Positions 7,978 through 16,982 of a stretch of DNA of 64,000 bases are shown piece by piece (the stretch's first letter is position 1; every line of letters starts with the position of its first letter). The position numbers and the translations under genes were made by a program. Origin of the DNA: Allopontixanthobacter sediminis (GTDB taxonomy: Bacteria > Pseudomonadota > Alphaproteobacteria > Sphingomonadales > Sphingomonadaceae); contig NZ_WTYL01000002.1 in assembly GCF_009828115.1 (NCBI RefSeq), positions 124,001 to 188,000 on the forward strand, read 5' to 3'. The notes beneath the pieces are model-generated. The model did no database searches, had not been told where the DNA came from, and saw nothing but the letters and a program-made list of their open reading frames with translations.

Positions 7978-8588
7978 TGAGCGACAGCAAACGCACGCCG
8001 TCTGAGAAGGCCGATTTCAAGCGAGAATTGACGGAAGTCATTCCGCATCTCCGCGCTTTCGCGCGCGGCTTGTGCGGCCGCCCGGACATGGCCGACGACC
8101 TTGTCCAGGAAGCCATGATGAAGGCGTGGGCGGCCCAGGAGCGGTTCGAACCCGGCACCTCCATGCGGGCTTGGACTTTTGTGATCCTGCGCAACGCGTA
8201 TCTGACCGATATGCGGCGCAACCGCTTTCGCGGCGAATATGACGAAAACGTCGCCGAGCGTATTCTGACGGCACCAGCCGATCAGGAAGAGCCGCTTCAC
8301 CTGTCCGATATGCACCGTGCTTTGCTGACGTTGCCGCCAGAACGCCGCGAGGCCCTGCTGTTGGTCGGCGCCGGTGGTTTCTCTTACGAAGAAGCCGCCA
8401 GCATCTGTGGTTGCGCAGTCGGCACCATCAAGAGCCGGGTCGGCCGCGCCCGGGCTACTTTGAATTCGATGATGGAAGACGGTGATATTCCCCGCCGCTC
8501 CACCGACGATGCCTCGGCGCACCGCGCCATTCTCCAGGAACTTGACATGGTAGCTGCCGGCAACGGGCTCGCTTCCAAGACGCGCTAA
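7977..8588 (+). CDS. ecfG: EcfG, general stress response ECF sigma factor
   Basis: 203 residues. Region 2 spans about 18-85 (including DLVQEAMMKAW and a WTFVILRNAY helix for -10 recognition and melting) and region 4 about 115-168 (LPPERREALLLV, then a helix-turn-helix with GTIKSRVGRAR for -35 contact). The coupling to nepR and the neighbouring phyR identify it as the EcfG type rather than another ECF group. It directs transcription from GGAAC/CGTT promoters, three of which lie in this locus. Confidence 0.96.
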   Translation: MSDSKRTPSEKADFKRELTEVIPHLRAFARGLCGRPDMADDLVQEAMMKAWAAQERFEPGTSMRAWTFVILRNAYLTDMRRNRFRGEYDENVAERILTAPADQEEPLHLSDMHRALLTLPPERREALLLVGAGGFSYEEAASICGCAVGTIKSRVGRARATLNSMMEDGDIPRRSTDDASAHRAILQELDMVAAGNGLASKTR

Positions 8589-8686
8589 GACGGACTATAC
8601 AAAGCCGGGCAGAGCTAATCTGACCCGGTTATCCTAGGGCCGGGTCGTTCGCGCAATGGCCCGGTGGGGACCCTTAAGGATACGCA

Positions 8687-9937
8687 ATGGGCGCAACAGT
8701 TTCTTCGTCTGATCCGCCTGCCGGTCCAGCCGCTCCAAATTTCGTCGACGCTTCTGCCGGTGATGCCCGCCCCGGTTTTGCGGCCGGTGCTGCCGAACCC
8801 CGCGACCCGGCGAGCCGGCGCAAGGCCTTTGCGGAGCAGGAGCTTCGCCTGATTTCCGCGTTGGTGGTGATCCTGGGCGCGGGGCTGTTCCTGGCGCTCC
8901 CGTTCGTCCTCTCGATCGGATCGGTCGTATTCCTGCCGGTGGTCACGGCGATCGTGCTGATGATCATCCTCTCACCGCTGGCGGACAAGCTCGCCAGATG
9001 GGGCCTGCCCAACGTGTTTGCTTCGCTGGTCGCCCTGCTCAGCTTCTTCGCCATCATGCTGCTAGCGCTGGCGCTGATCCTGCAGCCGGCGGTGGATCTG
9101 TACGACCGCGTTCCCGCAATGGCCAACCAAGCGGCGGAGCGGTTCGGGGAATTGCGCGACCAGTTTGCATGGATCGCCATCGCCAACGAAGAACTGGCCC
9201 AACTGACAGGGCAGTCAAGCGGACGTGAAGTCGTCCTCGCCAGCCCGTCCGTGATCGAACAGTTGGCCTTTGCAACGCCAAGCGTCGTGCTGGAAACGCT
9301 GCTGACCCTGCTGATGACTTTCTTCATGATCGAAGCGCGGGTGCGGATGCGGAAGCACTTGCTGTTCGATCGGACTTCCTTCGGCACCAGTATCAAGGCC
9401 GCGCGGGCAATCCGCGAAATGCAGGACCGCGTTGCCGCCTATATCTTCACCGTTGCTTGGATCAACGGCATCGTCGGCGTGATCGTGGCAGGGGGCGCAT
9501 GGGCGATGGGAGTTGAAGCGCCGGTAATGTGGGGCGGGCTTGCAGCGCTGCTCAATTTCATTCCCTATATCGGACCACTGGTGATGACCGCGTTGCTGGC
9601 GCTATTCGGAATCGGCACGGCGGAAACGGCGCTGCTCGGGGTGGTTCCGGCCTTGGCTTATCTCGGCCTGCATGCAGTCGAAGCAAATATCGTCACGCCC
9701 TCAATTCTGGGTGCCCGGTTCACCATGAACCCGGTGATGATCCTGATCGCGCTGAGCTATTTCTCGTGGGTATGGGGGGTGTTCGGGGCGTTGTTATCAG
9801 TCCCCATCCTGCTGATGCTAACCGCGTTCTTCGACAATGTCGGCAGGCCGAACCTGATCGGCTTCATCTTTGGTGAACCCCTGTTCGCGACCAACCTGCT
9901 GGACCTGGCGGAGGAAAGTCCCCCGGTTAGATCCTGA
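8687..9937 (+). CDS. AI-2E family transporter (PerM/YdiK-type)
   Basis: 416 residues, start ATG 8687 with an AAGGA box 8-12 nt upstream. A hydrophilic Pro/Ala-rich N-terminus (1-55) is followed by three hydrophobic segments (about 60-130), a long amphipathic central part (about 135-250) and further membrane segments to about 390 with the conserved FIPYIGP motif. This is the layout of the AI-2E exporter superfamily. Members export quorum signals, drugs or ions; the substrate here is unknown. It follows ecfG by 98 nt but has no EcfG promoter of its own. Confidence 0.82.
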   Translation: MGATVSSSDPPAGPAAPNFVDASAGDARPGFAAGAAEPRDPASRRKAFAEQELRLISALVVILGAGLFLALPFVLSIGSVVFLPVVTAIVLMIILSPLADKLARWGLPNVFASLVALLSFFAIMLLALALILQPAVDLYDRVPAMANQAAERFGELRDQFAWIAIANEELAQLTGQSSGREVVLASPSVIEQLAFATPSVVLETLLTLLMTFFMIEARVRMRKHLLFDRTSFGTSIKAARAIREMQDRVAAYIFTVAWINGIVGVIVAGGAWAMGVEAPVMWGGLAALLNFIPYIGPLVMTALLALFGIGTAETALLGVVPALAYLGLHAVEANIVTPSILGARFTMNPVMILIALSYFSWVWGVFGALLSVPILLMLTAFFDNVGRPNLIGFIFGEPLFATNLLDLAEESPPVRS

Positions 9938-9950
9938 CTTTGACAGAAAC

Positions 9951-9990
9951 GAAACAGCCCGCCCCGGGTGATCCGGAGCGGGCTGCTTTC
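9951..9990. terminator. Bidirectional terminator between AI-2E gene and sodB
   Basis: The inverted repeat AGCCCGC / GCGGGCT flanks a 15-nt loop, with an A-rich arm on the left and a CTTTC arm on the right. It lies between two convergent genes and suits both directions. Confidence 0.7.
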
Positions 9991-10009
9991 ATCGACCGTA
10001 TCAGGCAGT

Positions 10010-10621
10010 TCAGTCGGGATATTTCCAGGTCGTGCCGCGTGCCAGATTTTCCGACGCGAAGGCCCAGTTCAGCTTCTGGTTGATAACCGCGTCGAGATAC
10101 GCCGGGCGCTTGTTCTGGTGGTCGAGATAGTAGGCGTGTTCCCACAGATCGATTACCAGCAGCGGGTTGAAGCCGCTGTCGGCAAGCGTATCGCCGTCGT
10201 GCGTGTCCTCGACCGATAGCTTGCCGTCCTTCTCGGCCAGCCAGACCCAGCCGCTGGCGAAGTGGCCTGCGCCGCGGTCTGCGAGCTTGGACTTGAGGTC
10301 ATCGACCGAACCGAATGCGGTGTCGATCATGGAGGACAGCTCCTCCGATGCGCTGGTCGTTTCGGGGGCCAGCGAGTGCCAGTAGAAGCCGTGGTTGTAG
10401 CTCTGCGCGGCGTTGTTGAAGAGGCCCTGGTTGGAACCCCGTGCAGCGGCGATCACGTCTTCCAACGAGGCGTCCGCGTGCTCGGTGCCTTCGATAGCGG
10501 TGTTAGTCTTGTCGATATAGGCCTGGTGGTGCTTGCCGTGGTGGTACGACAGCGTCTCGGCAGAAATGGCCGGATCCAATGCGGTATCGGGATAAGGCAA
10601 GGGGGTGAGCTTGAAAGACAT
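10010..10621 (-). CDS. sodB: Superoxide dismutase [Fe]
   Basis: 203 residues, the usual SodB length. Metal ligands sit in the HHGKHH region (about 27-32), the NNAAQSYNHGFYW block (about 69-81) and the VIDLWEHAYYLDH block (about 160-172). The Gln in NNAAQ is the residue typical of iron enzymes, which favours Fe over Mn. It is cytosolic, with no signal peptide. The enzyme dismutes superoxide to H2O2 and O2. A near-EcfG promoter (GCAAC-N16-CGTT on the minus strand, 10694-10670) lies about 50 nt upstream and could place it in the stress regulon; this is tentative because of one mismatch in the -35 box. Confidence 0.95.
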   Translation of the reverse strand: MSFKLTPLPYPDTALDPAISAETLSYHHGKHHQAYIDKTNTAIEGTEHADASLEDVIAAARGSNQGLFNNAAQSYNHGFYWHSLAPETTSASEELSSMIDTAFGSVDDLKSKLADRGAGHFASGWVWLAEKDGKLSVEDTHDGDTLADSGFNPLLVIDLWEHAYYLDHQNKRPAYLDAVINQKLNWAFASENLARGTTWKYPD

Positions 10622-10669
10622 GGTTTCTCCAATCAGTCAGTGTGAATCTGTTTCGGGGCTTAGCCCTTC

Positions 10670-10694
10670 AACGCACGGCCCGTCAAAGAGTTGC
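10670..10694 (-). promoter_or_regulatory. Possible degenerate EcfG promoter of sodB
   Basis: On the minus strand GCAAC (10694-10690), a 16-nt spacer and CGTT (10673-10670) lie 48 nt upstream of the sodB ATG. It has one mismatch to GGAAC. Spacing and position fit; the mismatch at a conserved base makes it only a candidate. Confidence 0.35.
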
Positions 10695-10705
10695 CGGTTT
10701 GCCGT

Positions 10706-11971
10706 TTAATCCTGGGTAGAACGGTCAACCGCCGCTGTCACGGCGACATTCATGGTAACATTGGCGAGGGTGCGCATGATGTCGGGCAACATCTCGACCG
10801 CGACCAGCAAGGCGAGCGGTTCTACCGGAACCCCCATAGCGATCGCAATCGGACCGATCGAAACCACGAAGCTGATCGATCCGGGCAGGCTTACCGAGCC
10901 GATACTGATAATGAAGGCTACCGCCACCCCTGCGATCATCAGCATGGGGGTAAGTTCCACACCCGCCAGCGCTGCGACATAGATCACCACGGCAAGGTTC
11001 ATGGCCGGGCTGGTTGCGCGGAAGATCGCGACTGCCAGCGGCAGCACGAAATCGGCGGTCCGTTCGCGAATGCCGAGCGTCCCCGCACTCGCCAACATCG
11101 CCGGCAGGCTGGCCAGCGAGCTTTGCGTTGAAATAGCCACCGCTTGCGCCGGGATCATCGCTCGCGCAAACCGTAGCGGTCCGATCCGCCCGACCGCGAA
11201 AGCCAGCAGATAGGCGCCAACCAGGACACAGGCGCCCATCGCGCTTACCGAGAGGATGTAGTGTGCCAGCGTAGCGAAAGCGCCGCCGCCGCTGCGCGCG
11301 GCAACGCCGATCGCGAGAGCGAACACTCCGACTGGTGCGGCCCACAGGACCCAGCCGATGATCGTCAGCATCGTATTGGCGAGCGCGCGGAAGAACCGAA
11401 GCAGGGTCTGCCGCTGCTCTTCCGGCAATTGCCCCATGGCGAGCGCAAACATCGCAAAAAAGATCGTCAGCGGCAGCATCGCGGTTTCCGCCGCCGCGGC
11501 CACGACGTTGGGCGCGATCAGCGAGGTGATGAAATCGCCAATGGCCGGCACCTGCTGCGCCTCGCCTGTATTCGCCGCCAGCATCCCCGACGCCGCTTCC
11601 GGGATCGGGAAAATGGTGAGCAACGCGGGCATTGCCAGTACGGTAACTGTCCCGCTCAGCACCAGAACAGCGAACACCAGCCCCAGCATTAGCCTCGCCG
11701 CCTTGCCTGCGCGCGCTGCCTGCGCCATTTGCGTGATGCCCAGAATCAGGAGCGCAGCTACGAGTGGGATAATCGTCATCTGCAGCGCACGCAGCCATAG
11801 CGATCCGGTCGGTTGCGCAATCGCCAGTACCGTATCCGCCTGAGAACTGTCGGCAATCGCAAGTCCCGCAAGCAAACCCGCGATCAATCCACCGAAGGTC
11901 CACCACACCGGCAGGCGGATGGCGATGAGTGCACCCTGCGGGGCCGTTTCAGGAGTGTTTATATCTGGCAA
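10706..11971 (-). CDS. Dicarboxylate/amino acid:cation symporter (DAACS family)
   Basis: 421 residues with about eight membrane segments and the two re-entrant-loop features of the GltP/DctA family, including the serine-rich QSSLASLPAML stretch (about 288-298) and a conserved NxxMxxx-like block near residue 325. These proteins import C4-dicarboxylates, glutamate/aspartate or neutral amino acids with Na+ or H+. The exact substrate cannot be set from sequence. It precedes sodB on the same strand by 85 nt, a gap large enough for a separate sodB promoter. Confidence 0.85.
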   Translation of the reverse strand: MPDINTPETAPQGALIAIRLPVWWTFGGLIAGLLAGLAIADSSQADTVLAIAQPTGSLWLRALQMTIIPLVAALLILGITQMAQAARAGKAARLMLGLVFAVLVLSGTVTVLAMPALLTIFPIPEAASGMLAANTGEAQQVPAIGDFITSLIAPNVVAAAAETAMLPLTIFFAMFALAMGQLPEEQRQTLLRFFRALANTMLTIIGWVLWAAPVGVFALAIGVAARSGGGAFATLAHYILSVSAMGACVLVGAYLLAFAVGRIGPLRFARAMIPAQAVAISTQSSLASLPAMLASAGTLGIRERTADFVLPLAVAIFRATSPAMNLAVVIYVAALAGVELTPMLMIAGVAVAFIISIGSVSLPGSISFVVSIGPIAIAMGVPVEPLALLVAVEMLPDIMRTLANVTMNVAVTAAVDRSTQD

Positions 11972-12064
11972 CTACTAGGCCCCCTTCCCTTTGCGCCCTG
12001 AACGCGCCAGTAACCCGTGGCAAGGGCCGACAGTGCCCGTGTATGACTTTGAGGCGAGATTTCT

Positions 12065-13402
12065 ATGGTACGCAAGTTTTTCGGCACCGACGGCATCAGG
12101 GGCCGCACCAATCAGGGCGTGATGACCGCGGCGACCGCGATGCGCGTCGGCCAGGCGGCCGGCCGTCACTTCCTGCGCGGCGATCACCGCCACCGCGTAG
12201 TGATCGGCAAGGACACCCGCCTGTCCGGCTATATGATGGAAAGCGCGCTGGTCGCCGGTTTTACCAGCGTCGGCATGGACGTGATCATGACCGGCCCCCT
12301 GCCCACCCCGGCGATTGCGCTGCTGACCCGCGAGATGCGAGCCGATCTTGGGGTAATGATCTCCGCCAGCCACAACCTGTTCGAGGATAACGGGATCAAG
12401 CTGTTCGGGCCTGATGGCTTCAAGCTGTCGGACGAGGACGAGCTGGCCATCGAGACCCTGATCCAGTCAGACCAGCCTCTAGCGGCCTCCGCCGATATTG
12501 GCCGCGCTCGCCGGATAGATGACGCCCGGGGCCGCTATATCCACGCAGTCAAACAGTCGGTTCCCCAGCAGGTCCGGTTCGACGGGCTGAAAATCGTAGT
12601 CGATTGCGCGCACGGGGCGGCCTACGAAGTCGCGCCGTCGGCGATATGGGAGTTGGGCGCAAAAATCATCACCCTCGGCGTCAATCCCAACGGGAAGAAC
12701 ATCAACGACGGGGTCGGCTCGACTTCGCTAGATGCCTTGAAGGCCGCGGTCATCGGCGAGGGCGCGGATATTGGCATCGCGCTGGACGGCGATGCCGACC
12801 GGCTGATCGTGGTTGACGAGACCGGGCGCACGGTCGACGGCGACCAGATCATGGCATTGATCGCCACCGGCCTTGCCGCACGCGGCGCTCTGCAAGGCGG
12901 CGGGATCGTGGCCACAGTCATGTCCAATCTCGGGCTGGAGCGCTATCTGGCGGGCTTGGGGCTGACGCTGGAGCGCGCCAAGGTAGGTGACCGCCATGTG
13001 CTCGAGAAAATGCGCGCTGGAGGTTTCAATGTTGGCGGCGAGCAATCAGGCCATATGATCATGCTCGACAATGCCACGACCGGGGACGGCACGATTGCTG
13101 CGTTGCAGGTAGTCTCTGCACTGGTCCAGTCGGGCAAGAAGGCGAGCGAGCTGCTTCACTTGTTCGATCCGGTCCCACAATTGCTCAAGAACGTGCGCTA
13201 TGCCGGCGGCGCTCCACTCGAGAATGAAAACGTGCAATCGGTCATCGCCGAAGCGGAAGCGGAACTTGCTGGCAAGGGCCGGCTGGTAATTCGTCCGTCC
13301 GGCACCGAACCGGTCATCCGGGTGATGGCGGAAGGTGATGACGAGGCGCAAGTCCGTGCCATCGTGGAGCGGATCTGCGCCGCCGTGCAGGACGCCGCCT
13401 GA
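12065..13402 (+). CDS. glmM: GlmM, phosphoglucosamine mutase
   Basis: 445 residues, the typical length. The start [13 protein letters not shown] is the family signature. The phospho-serine loop is the ISASHN motif (about 99-104), the Mg2+ loop DGDADR is at about 242-247, and the GGEQSGH substrate loop is at about 326. It interconverts glucosamine-6-P and glucosamine-1-P for peptidoglycan and lipopolysaccharide synthesis. It overlaps the next small gene by one base. Confidence 0.97.
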   Translation: MVRKFFGTDGIRGRTNQGVMTAATAMRVGQAAGRHFLRGDHRHRVVIGKDTRLSGYMMESALVAGFTSVGMDVIMTGPLPTPAIALLTREMRADLGVMISASHNLFEDNGIKLFGPDGFKLSDEDELAIETLIQSDQPLAASADIGRARRIDDARGRYIHAVKQSVPQQVRFDGLKIVVDCAHGAAYEVAPSAIWELGAKIITLGVNPNGKNINDGVGSTSLDALKAAVIGEGADIGIALDGDADRLIVVDETGRTVDGDQIMALIATGLAARGALQGGGIVATVMSNLGLERYLAGLGLTLERAKVGDRHVLEKMRAGGFNVGGEQSGHMIMLDNATTGDGTIAALQVVSALVQSGKKASELLHLFDPVPQLLKNVRYAGGAPLENENVQSVIAEAEAELAGKGRLVIRPSGTEPVIRVMAEGDDEAQVRAIVERICAAVQDAA

Positions 13403-13635
13403 TGCTGGAAATGCGCCCCGATTGCGAGCGCTGCGGGGCGGACCTTCCTGCTGCGGCTCCCGGTGCATTCATCTGCAGTTTCGAATGTACCTTTTGCGCC
13501 GGATGTGCGGAAGAACTGGATGACCGCTGTCCCAATTGCGGCGGCGAGTTGATGGACCGGCCATCGCGAAGCGCGGCCCTGCAGGAAAAGTTTCCCGCAA
13601 GTTCGGAACGCAAATTCAACGGTCCGTCCCGATGA
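13402..13635 (+). CDS. DUF1272 small zinc-ribbon-like protein
   Basis: 77 residues starting [11 protein letters not shown], the hallmark of DUF1272. Eight cysteines lie in CxxC-type pairs (CERC, CSFEC/CAGC and CPNC), indicating a compact metal-binding fold. Function is unknown for the family. The ATG overlaps the glmM stop and the gene itself overlaps thiD by 4 nt (ATGA at 13632), so all three genes are translationally coupled. Nothing in the sequence connects it mechanistically to either neighbour. Confidence 0.85.
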   Translation: MLEMRPDCERCGADLPAAAPGAFICSFECTFCAGCAEELDDRCPNCGGELMDRPSRSAALQEKFPASSERKFNGPSR

Positions 13636-14498
13636 ACAAGGCCCCGCCCCGCATCCTCAGCATTGCCGGATCGGACAGTTCCGGCGGTGCGGGCATCCAG
13701 GCCGATATCAAGACGATCACGATGCTTAGCGGCTTTGCGATGACTGCGATTACCGCAGTGACGGCCCAGAACACCGTCGGCGTGCAAGGGATCACCCCGA
13801 TCGCGGGCGAGTTCGTGCAGGAACAGATCGCTTCGTGCATCGACGATATCGGCGCTGACGCGATCAAGATCGGCATGCTCGGGAACGAGGACATAGTCCA
13901 CCATGTTGCCGCGGCGCTGGTTGCGGCGCCCGAGATCAACGCCCGTTCCGCCGCCGGGCACATCGCGAAGAACGCTCCTCCGGGAACCGGTCGCTTTCCG
14001 ATCGTGCTCGACCCGGTGATGGTGGCGACCTCAGGTGCGCGATTGATCGACGAGGCTGCGATTTCGGCGATGCGCGCACGGTTGTTCCCGCTCGCCACGC
14101 TGTTGACGCCGAACCTACCCGAACTGGAATTGCTCGCCGACCGCGAACTCCGCACACTCGAACTGATGCAGGATGCTGCCGGCGAACTGGCGAAGCAGGC
14201 GGGCTGCGACGTGCTGGCGAAGGGCGGCCATACCGATGACGAGCGCGTGATCGACGTGTTGGTCAGCCCCTCCGGCGATGCGTCGGTATTCCAGCACCCG
14301 CGGCTGTCGACCCCGCACACCCACGGCAGCGGCTGCACCCTGTCCTCCGCAATCGCAACACTGATCGGCCACGGCCTACCGCTCGAAGACGCTGTCCGGA
14401 TCGCCCGCAAGTTCGTTTACAGCGCGATGGAGCACGCCCCCGGTTTCGGGCGCGGCAACGGACCGATGGGACATCAGGCAGTCCGCAACAGCGCTTAG
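13632..14498 (+). CDS. thiD: ThiD, hydroxymethylpyrimidine/phosphomethylpyrimidine kinase
   Basis: 288 residues from the ATG at 13632, which overlaps the DUF1272 stop. The ribokinase-fold motifs are clear: SIAGSDSSGGAGIQAD at the N-terminus, DPVMVATSG in the middle and the anion-hole motif HTHGSGCTLSSA near the C-terminus with its catalytic Asp position replaced by the usual C-T context of ThiD. It phosphorylates HMP and HMP-P in thiamine synthesis. An insertion around residues 105-120 makes it slightly longer than the ~270-residue norm. Confidence 0.94.
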   Translation: MNKAPPRILSIAGSDSSGGAGIQADIKTITMLSGFAMTAITAVTAQNTVGVQGITPIAGEFVQEQIASCIDDIGADAIKIGMLGNEDIVHHVAAALVAAPEINARSAAGHIAKNAPPGTGRFPIVLDPVMVATSGARLIDEAAISAMRARLFPLATLLTPNLPELELLADRELRTLELMQDAAGELAKQAGCDVLAKGGHTDDERVIDVLVSPSGDASVFQHPRLSTPHTHGSGCTLSSAIATLIGHGLPLEDAVRIARKFVYSAMEHAPGFGRGNGPMGHQAVRNSA

Positions 14499-15370
14499 CA
14501 CTCGAGGTCGTAGAACTCCGCAATATGGCACCAGGCGTCTTCGGCCGTTTCGCACCAGCGGAACAAGTCCAGATCGGCGGGGTTAATCGTGCCTTCTTCG
14601 GCCAGCGCCTCGAAATTGACCACCCGGGTCCAGAATTCCTTGCCGAACAGCAGCACCGGGATCGGTTTCATCTTGCCGGTCTGGATCAGCGTGAGCAGTT
14701 CGAGAAATTCGTCGAGCGTCCCGAACCCGCCCGGAAACACCGCGACCGCCCGAGCCCGCAGCAGGAAGTGCATCTTGCGCAGCGCGAAATAATGGAACTG
14801 GAAAGACAGGTACGGCGTGACGTAGGAATTGGGCGCCTGTTCGTGTGGCAGGGCGATGTTCAGCCCGATGGATTCTGCGCCGGCATCGGATGCCCCGTGA
14901 TTGGCTGCTTCCATGATCGAGGGTCCGCCGCCCGAACAGATCACGAACTGGCGCTTGCCGTCCTCGACGATTGCCTTTTCACTGACCAGCCGGCCAAGAT
15001 TATAGGCTTCCTGATAATATTTAGATTTTTCTGCCAGTTTTTCAGCCACGGCTTTCCGGTCTGCAGGCGCGTTGGCGACCAACAGTTCCGCCTGCGCCGG
15101 CGAAGGTATCCGCGCCGAACCATACATCACCAGTGTTGAGCCGACGCCGGCTTCTTCCAGCAGCATTTCGGGCTTCAGCAACTCCAGCTGGAACCGGACG
15201 GGCCGCAATTCTTCGCGAAGCAGGAAATCGTCGTCCTGAAACGCCAACCGATAGGCCGGATGCCGCGTCTGCGGTGTCTGCTTCGGCATGGACACAGCGG
15301 TTTTGGCCTCGACACTCGCGGGATAAAACCGGCGATTGCTAAGGTCGTGCTCGTTTTCTTCTTCTGTCAT
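14495..15370 (-). CDS. LOG family protein (TIGR00730-like nucleotide phosphoribohydrolase)
   Basis: About 291 residues from the ATG at 15370; the frame is open to 15406 but that part looks non-coding. The LOG signature PGGFGTLDE lies at about residue 212 and the partner motif GGGPSIMEAAN at about 145, giving the nucleotide-binding and catalytic site. Family members hydrolyse nucleoside 5'-monophosphates such as AMP or cytokinin ribotides to the free base and ribose-5-P. The ~90-residue N-terminal extension is typical of the long alphaproteobacterial form. It overlaps thiD by 4 nt, convergently. Confidence 0.87.
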   Translation of the reverse strand: MTEEENEHDLSNRRFYPASVEAKTAVSMPKQTPQTRHPAYRLAFQDDDFLLREELRPVRFQLELLKPEMLLEEAGVGSTLVMYGSARIPSPAQAELLVANAPADRKAVAEKLAEKSKYYQEAYNLGRLVSEKAIVEDGKRQFVICSGGGPSIMEAANHGASDAGAESIGLNIALPHEQAPNSYVTPYLSFQFHYFALRKMHFLLRARAVAVFPGGFGTLDEFLELLTLIQTGKMKPIPVLLFGKEFWTRVVNFEALAEEGTINPADLDLFRWCETAEDAWCHIAEFYDLEC

Positions 15371-15457
15371 GACTGCCGCACTAAGGGCGGTGCGAAGCGC
15401 GGGCAAGCCGGGAATTCGCCTGGCAGGAATTGTAGTGGGCGTCTGCGAAGCCGGAAA

Positions 15458-16960
15458 TTATCCTGACGGCTGCGCCTGCGGACTGAAGGCATCAAGAAAC
15501 GCTTGGTGCTGCGGCAGGCTTCCGGCCTGTTGGCGGATATTCGCAGCCAGGCTGGCAAGCGATCCGCCCAGTCGCTCGGCTCCGATCATTCGGCCCAGCG
15601 CATGATGGCTGTCCGGCTGGAGCCCCTGCCCCAGCATCACCTGCACCCAGCTGTCGATGCGGAACAACTCGTCATTGGCCTGGAACGCGGTGGCGCTTTC
15701 GCGGAACAAGGCAATCCGGCTGGCGAGGCTATCGGGAATTTCCATGATGCGGCAGCGGTCCCAGAACGGTTCGCCGGCACGCTCGTTCAAGTGGTAATGG
15801 AGGATGATGAAATCGCGGATCCCCTCCAGTTCGGTGCGCGACAAATCGTTGTAGCGCGCGGCCAGTGCCTCGTTCACGCCGCTGAAGGGGAACAATTGCA
15901 ACAGCCGCGTGACCGCGATCATGATGAGATGGATGCTGGTGGATTCGAGCGGTTCGACGAACCCGCTGGAAAGGCCGATGGCTACGCAATTGCGGTTCCA
16001 CGATGCGCGCCGCGTGCCCGAAACATAGCGGATCAGGCGCGGATCGGTCAGCATCTCGCCTTCAACCCGGCTTTCGAGCAATCTGATCGCATCGTCGTCC
16101 GACAAATGTGCGCTGGAATAAACCAGCCCATTGCCGACCCGGTGCTGGAGGGGGATTTGCCACTGCCAGCCTGCCCGGTGCGCGATGGCGCGGGTGTAGG
16201 GGCGCGCCGGACCGACCGCCTTGGTCTGCACCGCAAGCGCACGGTCGGTAGACAGCCAGTGGGTCCAGTCTTCGTAGCCGGTTTCGAGCGCACCCTCGAT
16301 CAGCAGCGCGCGAAAGCCGGTGCAGTCGATGAACAAATCGCCTTCGATAATTTCTCCATTATCCAGCACTAGCGAGGCGATGAAGCCGCTTTCGGGGTTA
16401 AGCCGCACGTCGCCGATCTTGCCCTCGATACGGGTGACCCCTAGCGGCTCCGCAAAGCCCCGCAAATATTGGCCATAAGCCGTCGCATCGAGATGATAGG
16501 CGTAATTGAGCGACGAGCCTTCGCCGGAGCCGGCCCGGAATTTTCCCGTCAGCGCGGCCTGCGTTTCGAGACTGTAATCCTCCAGCGGCCCCGCGACCCC
16601 CATCGCGCGCGCCTCCAGCCACATGTGCTGAAAATCGGCCATCCAGGTCGATCGTCCAACGGTGCCGAAGGAATGGAAGTAGCGTTCTCTGTCCCGCGTC
16701 CAGTTTTCGAAGCTGATGCCGAGCTTGAAGCTCGCCTGCGTGGCGCGAACGAACTCGCGTTCGTCGATACCGAGCAATTCGTGGAAGCGGCGCGCGGTGG
16801 GGATGGTGGACTCGCCGACGCCGACCGTGCCGATCGCGTCGGATTCGACGAGCACGATCTCCACTAGCGAACCGATGTTCTTGACCAGCGCGGCGGCTAC
16901 CGTCCAACCCGCGGTTCCCCCGCCCGCGATGACCACTTTCCTGACCGGCCTGCCGCTCAC
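15458..16960 (-). CDS. Tryptophan halogenase-like flavoprotein of the TonB receptor cluster
   Basis: 500 residues from the GTG at 16960, chosen for its AGGGG box 8 nt upstream. Flavin-dependent halogenase features are intact: the FAD motif GGGTAGW (about 13-19), Lys79 at the position of the catalytic lysine of PrnA, the WxWxIP motif (W265, W267) and a conserved Glu pair near 336-339 in a GFVEPLESTS block. Canonical members chlorinate tryptophan with FADH2 and chloride; the natural substrate of the version linked to carbohydrate TonB receptors is unknown. It follows the cupin and SapC genes in one operon. Whether it halogenates a small molecule, a glycan or a protein cannot be told. Confidence 0.85.
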   Translation of the reverse strand: MSGRPVRKVVIAGGGTAGWTVAAALVKNIGSLVEIVLVESDAIGTVGVGESTIPTARRFHELLGIDEREFVRATQASFKLGISFENWTRDRERYFHSFGTVGRSTWMADFQHMWLEARAMGVAGPLEDYSLETQAALTGKFRAGSGEGSSLNYAYHLDATAYGQYLRGFAEPLGVTRIEGKIGDVRLNPESGFIASLVLDNGEIIEGDLFIDCTGFRALLIEGALETGYEDWTHWLSTDRALAVQTKAVGPARPYTRAIAHRAGWQWQIPLQHRVGNGLVYSSAHLSDDDAIRLLESRVEGEMLTDPRLIRYVSGTRRASWNRNCVAIGLSSGFVEPLESTSIHLIMIAVTRLLQLFPFSGVNEALAARYNDLSRTELEGIRDFIILHYHLNERAGEPFWDRCRIMEIPDSLASRIALFRESATAFQANDELFRIDSWVQVMLGQGLQPDSHHALGRMIGAERLGGSLASLAANIRQQAGSLPQHQAFLDAFSPQAQPSG

Positions 16961-16982
16961 TGCTAAATCCCCTTGTCCATGC

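Noticed and set aside
10725-11906. 393-codon frame inside the symporter gene on the same strand
   Set aside because: Alternative frame of a gene with clear transmembrane pattern; composition is Arg/Asp-rich noise.
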